Shown here piece after piece: positions 19,485 to 29,676 of a stretch of DNA of 64,000 nt (position 1 is the stretch's first letter; every line of letters begins with the position of its first letter). Origin of the DNA: Marinimicrobium koreense (GTDB taxonomy: Bacteria > Pseudomonadota > Gammaproteobacteria > Pseudomonadales > Cellvibrionaceae); contig NZ_RJUK01000001.1 of assembly GCF_003762925.1 (NCBI RefSeq), forward strand, positions 1,116,001 through 1,180,000, read 5' to 3'. Below the pieces are notes generated by a model. It ran no database searches, was not told the origin of the DNA, and was given only the letters and a program-made list of their open reading frames with translations. A program made the position numbers and the translations under genes.

Positions 19485-19596
19485 GGTCTGAGGTGGAGGA
19501 TACCGTTCGAAGACCCGCCGTAAACCCGTCCCTGGGGGCTTCTCATCGGCATCCATGCCTCAGAGAGTCTTCGAACGGTATCCTCCACCTCAGACC
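19485..19596. repeat. Fold-back element 1 (variable arms, conserved core)
   Basis: Two perfect 30 bp inverted arms (19485-19514 and 19567-19596) enclose a 52 nt core (19515-19566). The core begins CCGCCGTAAACCC and contains a small inner hairpin GGCA-TCCA-TGCC (19548-19559). The core is 48/52 identical to that of the element at 50802-50911, while the arms differ. CTCAGTGCCA follows shortly after. It lies between the leuB 3' end and the asd start. No U-tract follows, so it is not a standard terminator. Confidence 0.9.
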
Positions 19597-19612
19597 TCAG
19601 TGCCAAAGTTTG

Positions 19613-19653
19613 CGTAGGGCGGATAAGCGCGAAGCGCGCATCCGCCGTTACCC
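19613..19653 (+). repeat. REP-like repeat (GTAGGGCGGATAAG type)
   Basis: A palindromic unit starting GTAGGGCGGATAAG, with a GCGC-rich hairpin (GCGCGAAGCGCGC), and ending CATCCGCCGTTACCC. The same unit recurs at 20828-20919, 24864-24980, 48061-48103 and 58547-58688. A single copy here, 24 bp downstream of the leuB stop. Confidence 0.85.
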
Positions 19654-19677
19654 ACGCAATGACACCACATGGATACC

Positions 19678-20757
19678 CTACGAATTAAGCGCCGCAACCA
19701 CCGCATCGCCCATTTCCGCCGTGGACACCTTGCGACTACCCTCGGTGACGATATCCGCGGTGCGCAACCCCTGGTCCAGCACTTTGCCCACGGCCGCCTC
19801 AATGGCGTCAGCCGCATCGGTCATAGACAGAGAATAGCGCAACATCATCGCGGCGGACAGTATGGTCGCCAGCGGGTTGGCGATGCCCTGGCCGGCAATA
19901 TCCGGGGCCGAGCCGTGGCAGGGCTCGTACATGCCGCAGCCATTTTTATCCAGGGACGCCGAGGGCAACATGCCGATGGAGCCGGTAAGCATGGCGGCGG
20001 CGTCGGAGAGGATGTCGCCGAACATGTTGCCGGTGACGATCACGTCAAATTGCTTGGGCTCGCGCACCAGTTGCATGGCGGCGTTGTCCACGTACATATG
20101 AGACAGTTCCACGTCCGGGTACTCCGGCGCCAGGCGGTCCATGACTTCGCGCCAGAGCATGGTGGCTTCCAACACGTTGGCTTTGTCTACCGAGCAGACT
20201 TTCTTGTTCCGTTTGCGAGCCATTTCGAACGCGGTACGACCGATTCGCTCGATCTCGCTTTCGCTGTATTTGTAGGTGTTGAACCCTTCCCGTTCGCCAT
20301 TCTCCAGGGTGCGGATGCCTCGGGGCTCTCCAAAGTAGATGCCACCGGTGAGCTCGCGGACGATCAGGATATCCAGCCCGGACACCACTTCCGGCTTGAG
20401 GCTGGAGGCTTCCACCAGTTGCGGGTAGAGCATGGCCGGGCGCAGGTTGGCGTATAGCTCCAGGGAAGAGCGGATTTTCAACAGGCCTTTTTCCGGCCGG
20501 ATGGCCCGATCCAGCTTGTCCCATTTCGGGCCACCCACAGCGCCGAGCAGAATCGCATCGGACTGGCGGGCTTTTTCCAGGGCTTCGTCGGCCAGAGGTA
20601 CACCGTGTTTGTCGATGGAGCAACCGCCCATCAGGTCTTCTTCAAAGCTCAGGCCGAGCTGGAACTGGTCGTTGACCACATCCAGTACTTTTTTGGCTTC
20701 GGCCACGATTTCCGGACCAATGCCGTCGCCCGGGAGTAGTAGAATCTGTTTTCCCAC
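19678..20757 (-). CDS. leuB: 3-isopropylmalate dehydrogenase
   Basis: NAD-dependent oxidative decarboxylation in leucine synthesis. The N-terminal [12 protein letters not shown] and the [17 protein letters not shown] and [12 protein letters not shown] motifs identify the family. 359 aa with a GTG start at 20757. It lies downstream of leuC-leuD on the same strand but is separated from leuD by about 170 bp of REP-like repeats, so it may be only partly coupled to them. Confidence 0.96.
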   Translation of the reverse strand: MGKQILLLPGDGIGPEIVAEAKKVLDVVNDQFQLGLSFEEDLMGGCSIDKHGVPLADEALEKARQSDAILLGAVGGPKWDKLDRAIRPEKGLLKIRSSLELYANLRPAMLYPQLVEASSLKPEVVSGLDILIVRELTGGIYFGEPRGIRTLENGEREGFNTYKYSESEIERIGRTAFEMARKRNKKVCSVDKANVLEATMLWREVMDRLAPEYPDVELSHMYVDNAAMQLVREPKQFDVIVTGNMFGDILSDAAAMLTGSIGMLPSASLDKNGCGMYEPCHGSAPDIAGQGIANPLATILSAAMMLRYSLSMTDAADAIEAAVGKVLDQGLRTADIVTEGSRKVSTAEMGDAVVAALNS

Positions 20758-20827
20758 TGGGGGTCTCCTGTTTAATTCCTGGTAGATATTTGTAATCTTC
20801 GGTCTACGGTAAATTCGGATATTGTGT

Positions 20828-20919
20828 TAACGGCGGATGCGGGCTTCGCCCTTATCCGCCCTACGAATAGCAAGGCAGTTCGCGTAGGGCGGATAAGCAA
20901 AGCGCATCCGCCGTCACCC
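20828..20919. repeat. Inverted pair of REP-like repeats
   Basis: Two copies of the GTAGGGCGGATAAG unit face each other: one on the minus strand (20828-20866) and one on the plus strand (20883-20919), about 16 bp apart. This paired layout resembles a BIME. It occupies the leuD-leuB gap. Confidence 0.85.
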
Positions 20920-20929
20920 AGCTATTTCT

Positions 20930-21577
20930 TTACCGCAATCCGTCAAAAAGCCAGGGGGCGTCTTTGCGGCGCTGCGCTTCGTAGGCCTCGATCGCATCGG
21001 CATGTTCAAGCGTCAGACCGATATCATCCAGACCATTCAGCAGACAGTGCTTGCGAAACTCATCGATCTCGAATGCAAACGACTCGCCGCTCGGTGTGGT
21101 GACCGTCTGCTGCTCCAGATCGATGGTCAACTGATACCCTTCCTGTTCATACATCTCGTTGAACAGGCGGTCGACAACCTTCGCATCCAGAACGATCGGC
21201 AAAAGACCGTTCTTGAAGCAGTTGTTGTAAAAAATCTCCGCAAAACTCGGCGCGATCACACAGCGGAAGCCGTAATCGTCCAGCGCCCAGGGCGCGTGCT
21301 CACGACTGGAACCACAGCCGAAGTTTTCCCGGGCAAGCAGCACCGTCGCACCCTGATAGCGCTCGAAATTGAGCGGAAATTCCGGGTTGAGCGGGCGCCC
21401 GGTGCACTCCTGATCCGGTTGCCCCTCGTCGAGGTAGCGCAGTTCGTCAAACAGGTTTTTGCCAAACCCGGTGCGCTTGATCGACTTCAAAAACTGCTTG
21501 GGGATGATCATGTCGGTATCGACATTGGCGCGATCCATGGGCGCCGCAATGCCGGTCATCTGGGTAAAGGATTTCAT
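20930..21577 (-). CDS. leuD: 3-isopropylmalate dehydratase small subunit
   Basis: Swivelling-domain subunit that pairs with LeuC to isomerise isopropylmalate. The [15 protein letters not shown] motif is the family signature. 215 aa. The start overlaps the leuC stop by 4 bp (ATGA), consistent with coupled translation of the two subunits. Confidence 0.97.
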   Translation of the reverse strand: MKSFTQMTGIAAPMDRANVDTDMIIPKQFLKSIKRTGFGKNLFDELRYLDEGQPDQECTGRPLNPEFPLNFERYQGATVLLARENFGCGSSREHAPWALDDYGFRCVIAPSFAEIFYNNCFKNGLLPIVLDAKVVDRLFNEMYEQEGYQLTIDLEQQTVTTPSGESFAFEIDEFRKHCLLNGLDDIGLTLEHADAIEAYEAQRRKDAPWLFDGLR

Positions 21578-23010
21578 GCGGCCTGCCCTCCAGTAATTTC
21601 ACGCACATCGACAAAATGGCCCGCAATGGCGGCCGCCGCGGCCATTGCCGGACTGACCAGGTGGGTGCGGCCACCGTAGCCCTGACGTCCCTCGAAGTTT
21701 CGGTTCGAGGTGGAGGCACAGTGCTCACCGGCACCCAACTTGTCGGCGTTCATGGCCAGACACATGGAACAGCCCGGCTCACGCCATTCGATACCGGCGT
21801 CGATAAAGATTTTATCCAGGCCTTCTTTTTCCGCCTGAGCTTTCACGGTACCGGAGCCCGGCACCACAATCGCTTCCTTGACTGAATCGGCTTTGCGTTT
21901 GCCTTTGACCACCGCGGCCGCCGCCCGAATGTCTTCAATCCGGGAGTTGGTGCAGGAGCCGATAAACACCCGATCGAGCTTGATGGAGCGCATCGGCTGA
22001 CCGGCCTGAAGCCCCATATACTGCAGAGCCCGCTTCATGCTTTCGCGCTTGACCGCATCTGCTTCCGCCTCCGGGTCCGGCACAGAGTCGTCAATGGACA
22101 CCACCATCTCCGGCGAAGTCCCCCAACTGACCTGGGGCTTGATGTCCTCACCGCGCATTTCCACCACGCGGTCGAAGTGCGCGCCTTCGTCGCTCTTGAG
22201 GTCGCGCCAGGCTTCTACCGCCTTGGTCCAGTTTTCGCCTTTGGGCGCGTAAGGCCGACCTTCCACGTAGTCGATGGTGGTCTGATCCACTGCCACCATG
22301 CCCGCGCGGGCACCGGCTTCGATGGCCATATTGCAGACGGTCATCCGCCCTTCCATGCTCATATTGCGGAACACATCGCCACCAAACTCGATGGCATAAC
22401 CCGTACCGCCGGCAGTACCGATCTTGGCAATGATGGCCAAGACCACATCTTTCGGAGTGACACCGGGGCCGAGTTCACCGTCGACCCGGATCAACATGTT
22501 CTTCATTTTCTTGGCGACCAGACACTGGGTGGCCATCACATGCTCCACCTCACTGGTACCAATGCCGTGCGCCAAGGCACCCAAGGCACCGTTGGTGGCG
22601 GTATGGGAGTCGCCACAAACGATGGTCATGCCCGGCAGACTGGCGCCGGACTCCGGCCCGATCACATGCACAATGCCCTGGCGCTGATCGTTGATCTTGT
22701 ACTCGGTGATACCGTACTCGTCGCAGTTGTCGTCGAGGGTTTTCACCTGGATCAGGGACACCGGATCCTGAATACCGGACACGCCCGAGGCCCGCTCTTT
22801 CGAGGTGGTCGGGACGTTGTGGTCCGGCGTGGCCAGGATGGAATCGGCCCGCCAGGGTTTACGACCCGCCAAGCGCAGGCCTTCAAAGGCCTGGGGCGAA
22901 GTCACTTCGTGGATGATGTGCCGATCAATATAGATCAAGGCGGAGCCATCGTCGCGCTTTTGCACGAGGTGGGCATCCCACAATTTGTCGTAAAGGGTTC
23001 TGGCGCTCAT
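21574..23010 (-). CDS. leuC: 3-isopropylmalate dehydratase large subunit
   Basis: Aconitase-family 4Fe-4S enzyme of leucine synthesis. Cluster-ligand cysteines are in GSCTNSR and GCSMC. I place the start at ATG 23010 ([11 protein letters not shown]), which aligns with LeuC N-termini and gives about 478 aa; the longer frame opening at GTG 23037 adds nine unsupported residues. Transcribed divergently from a LysR gene 121 bp away, which may control leuCDB. Confidence 0.96.
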   Translation of the reverse strand: MSARTLYDKLWDAHLVQKRDDGSALIYIDRHIIHEVTSPQAFEGLRLAGRKPWRADSILATPDHNVPTTSKERASGVSGIQDPVSLIQVKTLDDNCDEYGITEYKINDQRQGIVHVIGPESGASLPGMTIVCGDSHTATNGALGALAHGIGTSEVEHVMATQCLVAKKMKNMLIRVDGELGPGVTPKDVVLAIIAKIGTAGGTGYAIEFGGDVFRNMSMEGRMTVCNMAIEAGARAGMVAVDQTTIDYVEGRPYAPKGENWTKAVEAWRDLKSDEGAHFDRVVEMRGEDIKPQVSWGTSPEMVVSIDDSVPDPEAEADAVKRESMKRALQYMGLQAGQPMRSIKLDRVFIGSCTNSRIEDIRAAAAVVKGKRKADSVKEAIVVPGSGTVKAQAEKEGLDKIFIDAGIEWREPGCSMCLAMNADKLGAGEHCASTSNRNFEGRQGYGGRTHLVSPAMAAAAAIAGHFVDVREITGGQAA

Positions 23011-23101
23011 AAGGGTTGTCTTCTCAAAGCAGATCACGATTTGAGGGTATTTTAAGGGCCCACAACCAATAAAACAAATTTATAATTTTTATCTATTGCA
23101 T

Positions 23102-23117
23102 TCCATTCCGGAATGGA
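23102..23117. promoter_or_regulatory. Palindrome between leuC and the LysR gene
   Basis: TCCATTCCGGAATGGA is a perfect 16 bp palindrome 15 bp before the lysR ATG and about 90 bp before leuC. Its placement suits an operator for the divergent LysR regulator. The match to the loose LysR T-N11-A rule is not diagnostic by itself. Confidence 0.5.
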
Positions 23118-23131
23118 TAGACTGACAGCTT

Positions 23132-23998
23132 ATGGATACCCAACACCTGCAAGCCTTTGTCGCCGTCGCCGAAACCGGCTCGTTTTCCGCCGCCGGCCAG
23201 CGCCTGCACCTGACCCAGCCCGCCGTAAGCAAGCGCATCGCCACCCTGGAGCAACAACTGAACAGCCCCCTGTTCGACCGGGTGGGCCGGCAGATCAGTC
23301 TCACCCATGCCGGTTTATCGTTACTGCCCAATGCCAAGCGGATCCTGCAGGAGGTGGCGGACGCCGAACGCGCCATTACCGACCTTCAGGGCGAGGTGCG
23401 CGGCGCGCTGAGTATTGCCACCAGTCACCACATCGGCCTGCACCGCCTGCCCCCTACACTTCGCCACTTCACCGAGCGCTACCCCGAGGTGAAACTGGAT
23501 CTGCACTTTCTGGATTCGGAGCAGGCCTATGGGGAAGTGCTGCAAGGACGCTTTGACCTGGGCATTGTCACCCTGGCGCCGGAATCGGACCCTCGCATGG
23601 CCGAGGACATCATCTGGCGCGACCAACTGCACTTCGTGGTGTCGCACAATCACCCCCTGGCCCAGCGAAAGTCCCTGACATTGGCGGATCTCAGCCCCTG
23701 GCAGGCGATTTTGCCGGATACCAACACCTATACCACCCGACTCGTTCAGGCGCTGTTCGACGAGCAGTCCCTGACGCTTGATGTGGGCATGGTGACCAAC
23801 CACCTCGACACCCTGAAGATGATGGTTTCGATTGGCCTCGGCTGGGGAGTGCTACCGCAGACTCTGCTGGGTGATGGTCAAGTACACCCTTTGCCCCTGG
23901 ACCACACGGTGATCACCCGCAACCTCGGGGCCATTCATCACAAACAACGCAGCTTGAACAATGCCGCGCGAGTCTTCCTGCAGTTATTACAGGGATAA
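23132..23998 (+). CDS. LysR-family transcriptional regulator
   Basis: 288 aa with an N-terminal winged helix-turn-helix (about 1-60; the motif TGSFSAAGQRLHLTQPAVSK is typical) and a C-terminal effector domain. It lies divergently beside leuC, the position held in Pseudomonas by a LysR gene next to leuC. It probably regulates the leu genes and itself through the palindrome at 23102-23117; the effector is unknown. Confidence 0.92.
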   Translation: MDTQHLQAFVAVAETGSFSAAGQRLHLTQPAVSKRIATLEQQLNSPLFDRVGRQISLTHAGLSLLPNAKRILQEVADAERAITDLQGEVRGALSIATSHHIGLHRLPPTLRHFTERYPEVKLDLHFLDSEQAYGEVLQGRFDLGIVTLAPESDPRMAEDIIWRDQLHFVVSHNHPLAQRKSLTLADLSPWQAILPDTNTYTTRLVQALFDEQSLTLDVGMVTNHLDTLKMMVSIGLGWGVLPQTLLGDGQVHPLPLDHTVITRNLGAIHHKQRSLNNAARVFLQLLQG

Positions 23999-24100
23999 TA
24001 CCCAGCCGCGCTGATTTGCTCTGCGTCACACTTTTTGTAGCCTGCTCTGCTAAGATACGGGGCAGTCCATTCACCCAACCAACACAATGGGAACGATGTT

Positions 24101-24844
24101 ATGAAAAAAGTAATGCTTGCAAGTGGTCTGATGCTGGCTGCACCGCTCGCCTCAGCGGATTTTCTCGGCGTATACGCGGGCGCTGGCCAATGGCAAAGCG
24201 ATTACTCCGGCGTCATCGGTGATGCCAATAACGATATTGATGTCAACGAGCTGGGCCTGAACGAAAGCGACAACAACTTCTTTTACGTCGCGTTTGAACA
24301 CCCGATTCCGCTGCTTCCCAATGTGCGTCTTCAGCACACCGACCTGAGCAGCTCTCAGTCGGCCACCATCGTCGACACCTTCACCCTGGACGGCGAGACT
24401 TTTACCCCCGGCGAAGTGGCCACAGACGTTGACCTGACCCATATCGATGGCACTTTGTATTATGAATTACTGGATAACTGGGTGAGCTTTGACCTGGGCC
24501 TGACCATCCGAAAATTCGATGGCTATGTACAGGCCGAAAGCGAAACGGTCGGCAATTCTCAAAACGTCGTGTTGGATGAAGCCATTCCCATGGTGTACGG
24601 CAAGGCCCGTTTTGATCTGCCGTTGACCGGCCTGTCTGTGGGCGGCCAGGCGAACGTGATCAATTACGACGACAACAGCCTGAGCGACATGAGCGTCAAC
24701 GTGGCTTATGACTTTATTGACTCTATGGCGCTGGATCTGGGTATCGAAGTCGGCTACCGGCAGATGAACCTGGAGATCAATGAAGACGTGACCGCCGATG
24801 TGGAATTGAGCGGGCCTTATGCGTCGCTGAATCTGCATTTTTAA
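24101..24844 (+). CDS. Outer-membrane beta-barrel protein (TIGR04219-type)
   Basis: 247 aa with a cleavable signal peptide (about 1-19, ending ASA before DFLG). The mature part is rich in alternating hydrophobic strands and acidic turns and ends in Phe (LNLHF), the typical C-terminal signature of outer-membrane barrels. FLGVYAGAGQW at the start and the overall length fit the TIGR04219 family, whose function is unknown. A Shine-Dalgarno GGGAACG precedes the ATG. An extended -10 (TGCTAAGAT, to 24056) lies upstream. It appears to stand alone. Confidence 0.8.
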   Translation: MKKVMLASGLMLAAPLASADFLGVYAGAGQWQSDYSGVIGDANNDIDVNELGLNESDNNFFYVAFEHPIPLLPNVRLQHTDLSSSQSATIVDTFTLDGETFTPGEVATDVDLTHIDGTLYYELLDNWVSFDLGLTIRKFDGYVQAESETVGNSQNVVLDEAIPMVYGKARFDLPLTGLSVGGQANVINYDDNSLSDMSVNVAYDFIDSMALDLGIEVGYRQMNLEINEDVTADVELSGPYASLNLHF

Positions 24845-24863
24845 GAGACAGCATTCAGAGTCT

Positions 24864-24980
24864 GGTGACGGCGGATGCGGGCTTCGCCCTTATCCGCCCT
24901 ACGGCCGAGCGCAGCGGTATAAACAAGCGTAGGGCGGATCGGTCCGACGCATCGGAGCGAAGCGCATCCGCCGTTACCCA
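24864..24980. repeat. Inverted pair of REP-like repeats
   Basis: A minus-strand copy (24864-24903) and a plus-strand copy (24928-24980) of the GTAGGGCGGAT unit face each other. The second has a longer inner hairpin (GGTCCGACGCATCGGAGC). They fill the gap between two convergent genes. Confidence 0.82.
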
Positions 24981-24994
24981 ATCAGAGCCAACAC

Positions 24995-25768
24995 TCAGCG
25001 CAAAATCTCAAACCCATCCGCATCCAGATGGGCGGGAAATGACTCACGATATTGGGTCAGCCTTTCCGCACTGAGCACCGTGGTAAAACACCCTTCGCTA
25101 TCCTCTGCATTGACCAACACCTCGCCGGCCGGACCATAAATCGCGCTGTCACCACGGTAATCCTGATCCTTCTCATCCACGCCGATACGATTCACGCCCG
25201 CCACATAGCTCAGGTTTTCAATCGCCCTCGCCTGCAAAAGGTGCCGCCAGTGTAACGATCGGGCAGCCGGCCAGTTGGCGACATACAGGGCCAGATCATA
25301 ATCGCCCCGGTTGCGACTCCACACCGGGAATCGCAGGTCATAGCAGATCATCGGCAGAACACGCCAGCCATTCAACTCGACCAACACCCGCTCCTGTCCC
25401 ACGGCGTAACGCTTGTGCTCGCCGGCCATACGAAACAGGTGCCGCTTGTCATAGTGTACCCAGCTACCGTCGGGGCGCATCCACACCAAGCGATTGCTGT
25501 ATTGGTCATTGTCCTTCACCACCAGAGAGCCGGTCACCACGGCATTCAGCTCGGACGCCCAGTGCGCCAGCCACTGCCAGGCTCGCCCGCCCACGACTTC
25601 AGCGTGGTCACGCGCCGTGGCGCTGAATCCGGTGGTGAACACTTCGGGGAGTATCACCAGGTCACTGCCCCGGGCCCGCTCCAGCCAGGGTTCATAACCG
25701 GCCAGGTTACGCTCGGGGTCATCCGGTGCAATGGTGGTCTGAATCAGGGATAAAGTGAGGTCTTGCAT
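24995..25768 (-). CDS. Omega-amidase / nitrilase-family hydrolase (YafV-like)
   Basis: Carbon-nitrogen hydrolase with the Glu-Lys-Cys triad: Glu42 in LPEVFTTGF, Lys108 in HYDKRHLFRM and Cys142 in MICYDLRFPVWSR. These segments match E. coli YafV closely, an omega-amidase acting on 2-oxoglutaramate and 2-oxosuccinamate. I start at ATG 25768 (MQDLTLSL), giving 257 aa; the longer frame to 25846 adds an N-terminus without family support. Upstream lies aroC on the same strand. Confidence 0.88.
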   Translation of the reverse strand: MQDLTLSLIQTTIAPDDPERNLAGYEPWLERARGSDLVILPEVFTTGFSATARDHAEVVGGRAWQWLAHWASELNAVVTGSLVVKDNDQYSNRLVWMRPDGSWVHYDKRHLFRMAGEHKRYAVGQERVLVELNGWRVLPMICYDLRFPVWSRNRGDYDLALYVANWPAARSLHWRHLLQARAIENLSYVAGVNRIGVDEKDQDYRGDSAIYGPAGEVLVNAEDSEGCFTTVLSAERLTQYRESFPAHLDADGFEILR

Positions 25769-25859
25769 ACACAGGCTCCCGGAGATTCTCGGAGCCCGGC
25801 AGGTCAGGAAGGTGGCATGCCGGGATAAAGGCCCAGCATGCCACAATCGCCACGGGGAA

Positions 25860-26957
25860 TCACGACTGTGCGGGAATCACCGGCGTATCGACACGTACGT
25901 CCGCATTCTGTGCCCGGTGACGCAGGCTGTGATCCATCAGCACCAGAGCCAGCATCGCCTCGGCAATGGGGGTTGCGCGAATGCCCACACAAGGGTCGTG
26001 ACGTCCGGTGGTGATCACCTCCACCGGCTCGCCCTGGACGTCAATGCTGCGCCCGGGCACCCGCAGACTGGAGGTGGGTTTGAGGGCCAGATGAGCCACT
26101 ATGTCCTGGCCGGAGGAAATGCCGCCCAGAATGCCGCCGGCGTTGTTGGAGGTAAAGCCTTCCGGGGTCAGCTCGTCACGGTGCTCGGTGCCTTTCTGGG
26201 CCACCGAATCAAAGCCCGCACCGATCTCCACCCCTTTCACGGCGTTGATGCTCATCAGCGCGTGGGCGATATCCGCATCCAGGCGATCAAAAATCGGCTC
26301 GCCCAGCCCCGGCTGCACGCCACTGGCCACCACGGAAATCTTGGCGCCTACGGAATTGCCCTCTTTGGCCAGCGCCTGCATGTAGGTTTCCATCTCCGCC
26401 ACCTTGGTGGCGTCGGGGCAGAAGAAGGGGTTCTCGCTGATCTGATCCCAATCCACCGACTCAATCGCAATGGGCCCCAACTGCGAAAGGTACCCACGCA
26501 CTTCGATGCCGTAGCGCTCGCGCAGGTATTTTTTCGCGATCGCACCGGCCGCCACCCGCATGGCGGTTTCCCGGGCGGATGAACGGCCGCCGCCGCGATA
26601 GTCGCGCACGCCGTACTTGTGGTGATAGGTGTAGTCCGCATGCGCCGGGCGGAACTGATCCTTAATCTTGGAGTAATCCTTGGAGCGCTGATCGGTGTTT
26701 TCAATCAACAGGCCAATGGGCGTACCCGTGGTTTTGCCCTCGAACACGCCGGACAGAATCCGCACCTGATCGGCTTCGCGCCGCTGGGTGGTATAGCGGG
26801 ACTGACCGGGCTTGCGCCGGTCCAGGTCGAACTGCAGGTCTTCCTCGGACAGCGCCAAGCCCGGAGGGCAGCCATCCACCACGGCGCCCAGCGCCGGGCC
26901 GTGGCTTTCGCCAAAAGTGGTCAGGGTAAACAGTTTGCCAAAGCTATTGCCGGACAT
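25860..26957 (-). CDS. aroC: Chorismate synthase
   Basis: FMN-dependent last step of the shikimate pathway, making chorismate for aromatic amino acids and folate. The [18 protein letters not shown] start, [11 protein letters not shown] and GGISSG motifs are diagnostic. 365 aa. It follows prmB by 38 bp, a pairing conserved in gammaproteobacteria, and probably shares its transcript. Confidence 0.97.
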   Translation of the reverse strand: MSGNSFGKLFTLTTFGESHGPALGAVVDGCPPGLALSEEDLQFDLDRRKPGQSRYTTQRREADQVRILSGVFEGKTTGTPIGLLIENTDQRSKDYSKIKDQFRPAHADYTYHHKYGVRDYRGGGRSSARETAMRVAAGAIAKKYLRERYGIEVRGYLSQLGPIAIESVDWDQISENPFFCPDATKVAEMETYMQALAKEGNSVGAKISVVASGVQPGLGEPIFDRLDADIAHALMSINAVKGVEIGAGFDSVAQKGTEHRDELTPEGFTSNNAGGILGGISSGQDIVAHLALKPTSSLRVPGRSIDVQGEPVEVITTGRHDPCVGIRATPIAEAMLALVLMDHSLRHRAQNADVRVDTPVIPAQS

Positions 26958-26995
26958 AATCGGTTCCGAATTTCTCTTAAACGCAAAAGGAGGAA

Positions 26996-27913
26996 TTATA
27001 CCTCAGAAAAGGCCGCCAGCGCCCGAGCGCTCAGCACGAACACCCCGTGACCGCCCCGCTCGAACTCCACCCAGGTAAAGGGCAGCTTGGGAAAAGCCTG
27101 CTCCAGAGCCACCTGGGAGTTGCCCACCTCCACCACCAGAACCCCGTCCTCGGTCAAGTGTCGAGGCGCCTCGGCGAGCAGGCGCCGGGTAAAGTCCAGG
27201 CCATCATCCCCGGAGCCCAGCCCCAGCTCAGGCTCGGCATGATACTCCGCCGGCATGCTGGCCAGATCACGAGCATCCACATAGGGCGGATTGCTGACGA
27301 TCAGATCGTAGCGACGCTCACCGAGGGCCGCAAACCCATCGGACTCCAGGGCCTCAACCCGCCCCTCCAACTGGTGGGCCTTGATGTTGGCCCGGGCGAC
27401 GTCCAGCGCATCCGGGGAAATATCGCTCAGGTCGACCTGAGCCTCAGGAAAGGCATAGGCACACGCAATACCGATACAGCCACTTCCGGCACACAGATCC
27501 AGCACCCGCTCCGGCTCCAGCTCCAGCCAGGGCTGAAACCCGGCTTCGATCAACTCGGCGATAGGCGAGCGCGGGACCAGCACCCGCTCGTCCACCGCAA
27601 AACGCAAGCCACAGAACCAGGCCTCGCCGGTCAGATAGGCTGCCGGCACCCGCTCGCGGATGCGTCGGTCCAACAGCGCAGCAACCGTCTCTCGCTCGGC
27701 ATCAGTCAAACGCGCATCCAGCCATTCCTGGCGACTGTTCTGAACCGGCAAGTGCAGTGCATGCAACACCAGTTGGACTGCCTCATCCCAGGCGTTGTCG
27801 GTACCGTGGCCGAAGAACAGCCCCTCGGCATTGAAGCGACTGGCACCCCAGCGAATAAAATCTCGAACGGTTTTCAGTGGCGCCCAGGGCGGCAAGACAT
27901 CAGCAGATGACAC
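26996..27913 (-). CDS. prmB: Ribosomal protein L3 N5-glutamine methyltransferase
   Basis: SAM-dependent methylation of a glutamine in ribosomal protein uL3. Motif I is [13 protein letters not shown] and the catalytic signature is NPPY in IVSNPPYVD. The position beside aroC favours PrmB over PrmC. GTG start at 27913; 305 aa. Divergent from folE across about 200 bp. Confidence 0.92.
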   Translation of the reverse strand: MSSADVLPPWAPLKTVRDFIRWGASRFNAEGLFFGHGTDNAWDEAVQLVLHALHLPVQNSRQEWLDARLTDAERETVAALLDRRIRERVPAAYLTGEAWFCGLRFAVDERVLVPRSPIAELIEAGFQPWLELEPERVLDLCAGSGCIGIACAYAFPEAQVDLSDISPDALDVARANIKAHQLEGRVEALESDGFAALGERRYDLIVSNPPYVDARDLASMPAEYHAEPELGLGSGDDGLDFTRRLLAEAPRHLTEDGVLVVEVGNSQVALEQAFPKLPFTWVEFERGGHGVFVLSARALAAFSEV

Positions 27914-28052
27914 GAGGCGGATCCTTTGTGATGCGGTAAAAAAACGCTATTGTACCGATTCTGAGGCACCCGTGGGTCGCATTTCTCCCAATCGGGACAG
28001 GTGATCCCAAACGATAGACAGGTCGTAAAAAGCCCTTTACCAATTTGGCCGC

Positions 28053-28081
28053 TTGACGTAGGGTAGCCGCCCTCCTGATAA
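28053..28081 (+). promoter_or_regulatory. Promoter of folE
   Basis: TTGACG (28053-28058), a 17 bp spacer and TGATAA (28076-28081) precede folE by about 34 bp. A Shine-Dalgarno GAGGA follows before the ATG. Confidence 0.7.
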
Positions 28082-28115
28082 GCTTGCAGGCCCCTACAGG
28101 GTTGAGGAACAGACA

Positions 28116-28655
28116 ATGAAAGAACATTTTGCCCGGATTATTGAAGGCATCGGCGAAGATCTGACACGTCCGGGACTGGTGGATACCCCCAAGCGGGCCG
28201 CCAAAGCCTTCCAGTTTTTGACCAAAGGATACGAGCAGGACCTGGAGGAAGTCGTCAATGGCGCCCTCTTCCCCTCCGACTCCAGCGAAATGATCATGGT
28301 CAAGGACATCGAGCTGTACTCCCTGTGCGAGCACCATCTGCTGCCCTTTATCGGTAAGGCTCATGTCGCCTACATTCCCACCGGGCATGTGTTGGGTCTG
28401 TCAAAGGTGGCCCGGATTGTGGACATGTTTGCGCGCAGACTGCAGATTCAGGAGCAACTTACGGTACAGATTGCCGAATCCATCCAGAACATCACCGGCG
28501 CCTCGGGCGTGGGCGTGATCATCGAGGCACAGCACATGTGCATGATGATGCGCGGCGTGGAAAAACAGAATTCGGTGATGAAAACCTCGGCCATGCTGGG
28601 CACCTTCCGCAGCAATCAGGCGACCCGCACCGAATTTCTGTCACTGCTTCGCTAG
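28116..28655 (+). CDS. folE: GTP cyclohydrolase I
   Basis: Opens GTP to dihydroneopterin triphosphate, the entry to folate synthesis. Zinc ligands Cys71, His74 and Cys142 are present (SLCEHH and HMCMMMRG). 179 aa, the compact bacterial form, with its own promoter. The next gene converges on it with a 21 bp gap. Confidence 0.97.
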   Translation: MKEHFARIIEGIGEDLTRPGLVDTPKRAAKAFQFLTKGYEQDLEEVVNGALFPSDSSEMIMVKDIELYSLCEHHLLPFIGKAHVAYIPTGHVLGLSKVARIVDMFARRLQIQEQLTVQIAESIQNITGASGVGVIIEAQHMCMMMRGVEKQNSVMKTSAMLGTFRSNQATRTEFLSLLR

Positions 28656-28676
28656 CCAGGTTCAAACGTCCGATAA

Positions 28677-29636
28677 TCAGCGCTCGGGTAAACGCACCAC
28701 CTCCACCCGGGCGCTGCGCTCCCCCTTGCCCGCCGGAGACAGACTTCCCAACCCAAAGACCGGGATCCGTTGCTCACTGACTCCCTGCGCTTTGAGTTTT
28801 TCCCGCACCTGTTCGGCGTAATGCAGCGACTGGGATTGCTGCGCCTCCAGAGAGTCCGCACCGTAGTCATGGCCGACCAGCGCCACGACCCAACCGGATT
28901 CCTGCCGCAACAGGGTGGCCAGCGCATCGATGGCCGATTCGGAAACCGACACCCGCCAATCCTGCGCCGAACCCACGACATCAAACCCGGGCAGCACAAA
29001 ATAGCCTGCCTCACGCAAGCGCTCACCCAGCACCGCAGGACTCAGGGTCAGCGCCGGCCGATCCACTTCCGGCATCTGCACCAGGTCCAACTGGACGTAC
29101 ACCCGCCGGTTCCCGCGACGCACAGAGTACAGGCTCGCGTAATAAACCGTGTCATCGCGCACGATTTCATACACACTGTAGTACTGGAATTGATCCAGAC
29201 CGTATAGCTGAATCACGTTGAAGTGGTTGTTGGCCCAGTTGATACTCCCGCCGCACTCACGCTCCTCACAGGCAAACAGCTCGCGGGCACGACCGCTGGT
29301 CAACTGCTCTTCGTAAAACCGGAAACCTTCGCGAGCACTAAAACCCGACGGCAACTCGAGCGTGCGGCTGAGGACATTGCCCTGGACTCGTTGCTCCCGC
29401 TCCGCCGACCAGGTTCCGCCGACTTTCTTGAAGGTGGACAGCGCCAGTACATACGTCTGATCCGGGCGGTACTCACGCATCATGACCCGGGCTTCCGGAA
29501 AATCCTCCAACCCCAGAAGTTCCGGTACTTGCGTACCATTCTGCGCAACCGCACCGGTTGCGGCCAGCAAAAGAGCCCACCCCGTCAGCGCCATCGACAA
29601 AACAAAAGGCAGGGTGCGATAACACTTCAATCGCAT
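28677..29636 (-). CDS. DUF4892 protein with OmpA-like C-terminus
   Basis: 319 aa, with a signal peptide (about 1-31, ending AVA before QNG). The N-terminal half fits the DUF4892 family, of unknown function. The C-terminal part (about 205-319) resembles the OmpA peptidoglycan-binding fold: ALVGHDYGADSLEAQQSQSL and a final GERSARVEV stretch match its core pattern. It is probably a periplasmic or outer-membrane-linked protein contacting the cell wall. The family assignment of the N-terminal half is less certain than the OmpA-like part. Confidence 0.75.
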   Translation of the reverse strand: MRLKCYRTLPFVLSMALTGWALLLAATGAVAQNGTQVPELLGLEDFPEARVMMREYRPDQTYVLALSTFKKVGGTWSAEREQRVQGNVLSRTLELPSGFSAREGFRFYEEQLTSGRARELFACEERECGGSINWANNHFNVIQLYGLDQFQYYSVYEIVRDDTVYYASLYSVRRGNRRVYVQLDLVQMPEVDRPALTLSPAVLGERLREAGYFVLPGFDVVGSAQDWRVSVSESAIDALATLLRQESGWVVALVGHDYGADSLEAQQSQSLHYAEQVREKLKAQGVSEQRIPVFGLGSLSPAGKGERSARVEVVRLPER

Positions 29637-29676
29637 GTCATTCTCCCATCAAGATCGGACCACCGAGTGGAGCTAT

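Noticed and set aside
19485-19596. Fold-back element as an intrinsic terminator
   Set aside because: The stem is much longer than usual, contains a 52 nt conserved interior and is not followed by a T-run on either strand.
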